The position numbers were made by a program, and so were the translations under genes. A stretch of DNA of 6,769 bases. Origin: an uncultured Caldimicrobium sp. GTDB taxonomy: Bacteria; Desulfobacterota; Thermodesulfobacteria; Thermodesulfobacteriales; Thermodesulfobacteriaceae. Under the pieces are notes generated by a model. The model was not told the DNA's origin. It did not search any database and was given only the letters and a program-made list of their open reading frames with translations. Below, in pieces: positions 6,122-6,769 of this stretch (the stretch's first letter is position 1; each line of letters begins with the position of its first letter). The DNA is taken from assembly GCA_938091475.1 (NCBI GenBank), contig CALLJI010000082.1, positions 1-6,769 on the forward strand, read 5' to 3'.

Positions 6122-6306
6122 TAACCATGTTTTACAAATTTACTATGACGAAATTAAATGGGAAAAGGCAGGAGAACTCAATTGCTCGTGGGTCTTTGAA
6201 CCCTTTGTCTAGTGTGTTCCCTGCCTCCCAAACCATAATAAGTTGGTTGGGTTTTTAAACCCTTGTTACAGTGGAGGATTGGTTGGGAGGTAGATCCTGC
6301 CTTTTC
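6122..6306 (+). ncRNA. Candidate IS110 bridge RNA
   Basis: The leader can fold into the three parts known for the IS621 bridge RNA. First, a 5' stem-loop pairs CCAT (6125-6128) with ATGG (6158-6161) and AATTT (6137-6141) with AAATT (6151-6155). Second, a target-arm candidate has stem GGCAGG-(A)-GAAC (6167-6177) with GTTC-CCTGCC (6216-6225), an internal loop of 12+12 nt, and terminal hairpin GGGT/ACCC (6190-6203). Third, a donor-arm candidate has stem TCCCAAACCA (6226-6235) with TGGTTGGGA (6280-6288), extendable outward, an internal loop of 13+17 nt, and terminal hairpin GGGTTT/AAACCC (6249-6262). Both ends are estimates: the start from the -10 at 6110-6115, the end from the last paired segment. 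Length (about 185 nt) fits the roughly 180 nt reported for IS621. The folding was done by eye. Confidence 0.65.
6162..6306. repeat. 12-bp perfect inverted repeat flanking the guide arms
   Basis: GAAAAGGCAGGA (6162-6173) and TCCTGCCTTTTC (6295-6306) are exact inverted copies 121 bp apart. In RNA they would close a large loop just before the transposase ribosome binding site. They compete with the local stem that pairs the same GGCAGG with CCTGCC at 6220-6225. Confidence 0.8.
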
Positions 6307-6335
6307 TTAAAAAAAACTCAAAGGAGGTGGTTGCT

Positions 6336-6769
6336 ATGAGCAAATTATTCGTTGGCATTGATGTATCCAAGGACAGTTTTGTGGCCTGTGGCATCGATGC
6401 AAATGGTAACACCCTATTCTCTTTCAAAGGCGCTATGGACATTAATGGTTTTTCTGAATTGGTAAAACTTATCACTTCCCATTCTAATGGTTTCTCCTCT
6501 GCCCTCGTAGGCTTAGAATCTACGGGGTGTTATCAAGTCGCTCTTTTCTCTTACCTCATTGACAAAGGAATTAATACTGTCGTCCTAAACCCCCTCCTAA
6601 TCTCAAATTTCGCTAAACTCTCCCTCCGCAAAACCAAAACTGATAAAAAGGACGCACTCACCATCGCCAAATTTTTACTTTATCACAAAGATTCAATCCA
6701 AGCGCACTCCCTCCCCCAAGATATCAAAGATATCAGAGACATTGCCAGAGAAAGAGAATCCCTTGCCCG
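6336..6769 (+). CDS. IS110-family transposase (DEDD recombinase), N-terminal part
   Basis: This gene starts at an ATG with a near-ideal AAGGAGGTG at 6321-6329 and runs open through the right window edge (144 complete codons). It shows the RuvC-like DEDD domain of IS110 transposases: Asp9 in FVGIDVSKDSF, Glu61 in VGLESTGCY, and Asp103 and Asp106 in KTKTDKKDA. These four acidic residues bind metal for strand exchange guided by the bridge RNA. The conserved VLNPLLISNFAK region (83-94) precedes them as usual. The C-terminal Tnp_20 domain with the catalytic serine lies beyond the window, so I cannot say whether the gene is complete. Its codons differ from the chromosomal genes, with seven CTC leucines and six TCC serines in 144 codons, which fits horizontal origin. 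Confidence 0.95.
   Translation, partial: MSKLFVGIDVSKDSFVACGIDANGNTLFSFKGAMDINGFSELVKLITSHSNGFSSALVGLESTGCYQVALFSYLIDKGINTVVLNPLLISNFAKLSLRKTKTDKKDALTIAKFLLYHKDSIQAHSLPQDIKDIRDIARERESLA

Larger units (their letters stand above)
6091..6769 (+). mobile_element. IS110-family insertion sequence, left part (right end outside window)
   Basis: The element is defined by the IS110-type transposase at 6336 onward and a structured leader of about 240 bp. IS110 elements lack terminal inverted repeats and target duplications, so the left end must be inferred. I place the CT crossover core at 6091-6092. The sequence just before it (AATTGCCC, 6083-6090) matches the guide-like AATTGCTC at 6180-6187, and a TATAAT lies 17 bp inside. 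Against this, CCTACAAAAAATTAGG at 6093-6108 resembles the repeat linker at 4562-4575, which would allow an end nearer 6108. A leader-located RNA suggests the IS110 rather than the IS1111 subgroup. The presence of the element is secure; the exact left end is not. Confidence 0.8.

Noticed and set aside
6141..6146. TACTAT as the -10 of the leader RNA
   Set aside because: It matches only four of six bases, would cut off the 5' stem-loop, and lies close to the perfect TATAAT at 6110-6115.
6266..6475. Minus-strand open frame opposite the transposase start
   Set aside because: It overlaps the IS110 DEDD motifs and the RNA-like leader and has no recognisable protein features.

Overview
The window is about 6.8 kb of A+T-rich bacterial DNA. 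It holds tightly packed housekeeping genes, two patches of short hairpin repeats and the left part of an IS110-family insertion sequence. A RACo-type corrinoid activator, a short phosphatidylserine decarboxylase with its synthase, and RemA beside gmk suggest an anaerobe with a Wood-Ljungdahl or other corrinoid methyl-transfer pathway. My best guess is a thermophile of the Thermodesulfobacteriota (Thermodesulfobacterium or Caldimicrobium type). No rRNA or other marker proves this.

Layout: (1) 2-2189, plus strand: the 3' part of a RACo-like ATPase gene, then psd and pssA, joined by start/stop overlaps. The last two make phosphatidylethanolamine from CDP-diacylglycerol via phosphatidylserine. 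(2) 2192-3896, plus strand: a good sigma-70 promoter, then remA, gmk (TTG start) and an rlmB-like rRNA methyltransferase gene, nearly touching. (3) 3897-4358, minus strand: a small protein resembling the HsdR N-terminal nuclease fold with its catalytic residues apparently lost. It abuts rlmB tail to tail. (4) 4359-4696: no credible gene; a promoter with a palindrome in its spacer and a run of decayed GGGC...GCCC hairpins. (5) 4697-5856, minus strand: a promoter, then a bifunctional-nuclease-family gene and a PHP-domain phosphoesterase gene as a two-gene operon. (6) 5999-6092: a second hairpin patch. (7) about 6091 to the window end: an IS110-family element whose transposase (6336 onward) is cut by the window edge.

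The most interesting part is 6091-6335. The transposase leader folds on paper into a 5' stem-loop followed by two arms. Each arm is a stem, a large internal loop and a terminal hairpin, the layout of an IS110 bridge RNA. The first loop carries sequence that reads as a guide for AATTGCCC-CT-ACAAA, the right shoulder of the hairpin repeats. The left half of that target lies exactly where the element appears to begin. A perfect TATAAT with no adjacent -35 sits 17 bp inside the proposed end, as expected if the promoter is completed only when the element circularises. This is a by-eye inference from one incomplete copy, but it makes concrete predictions about the missing right end.
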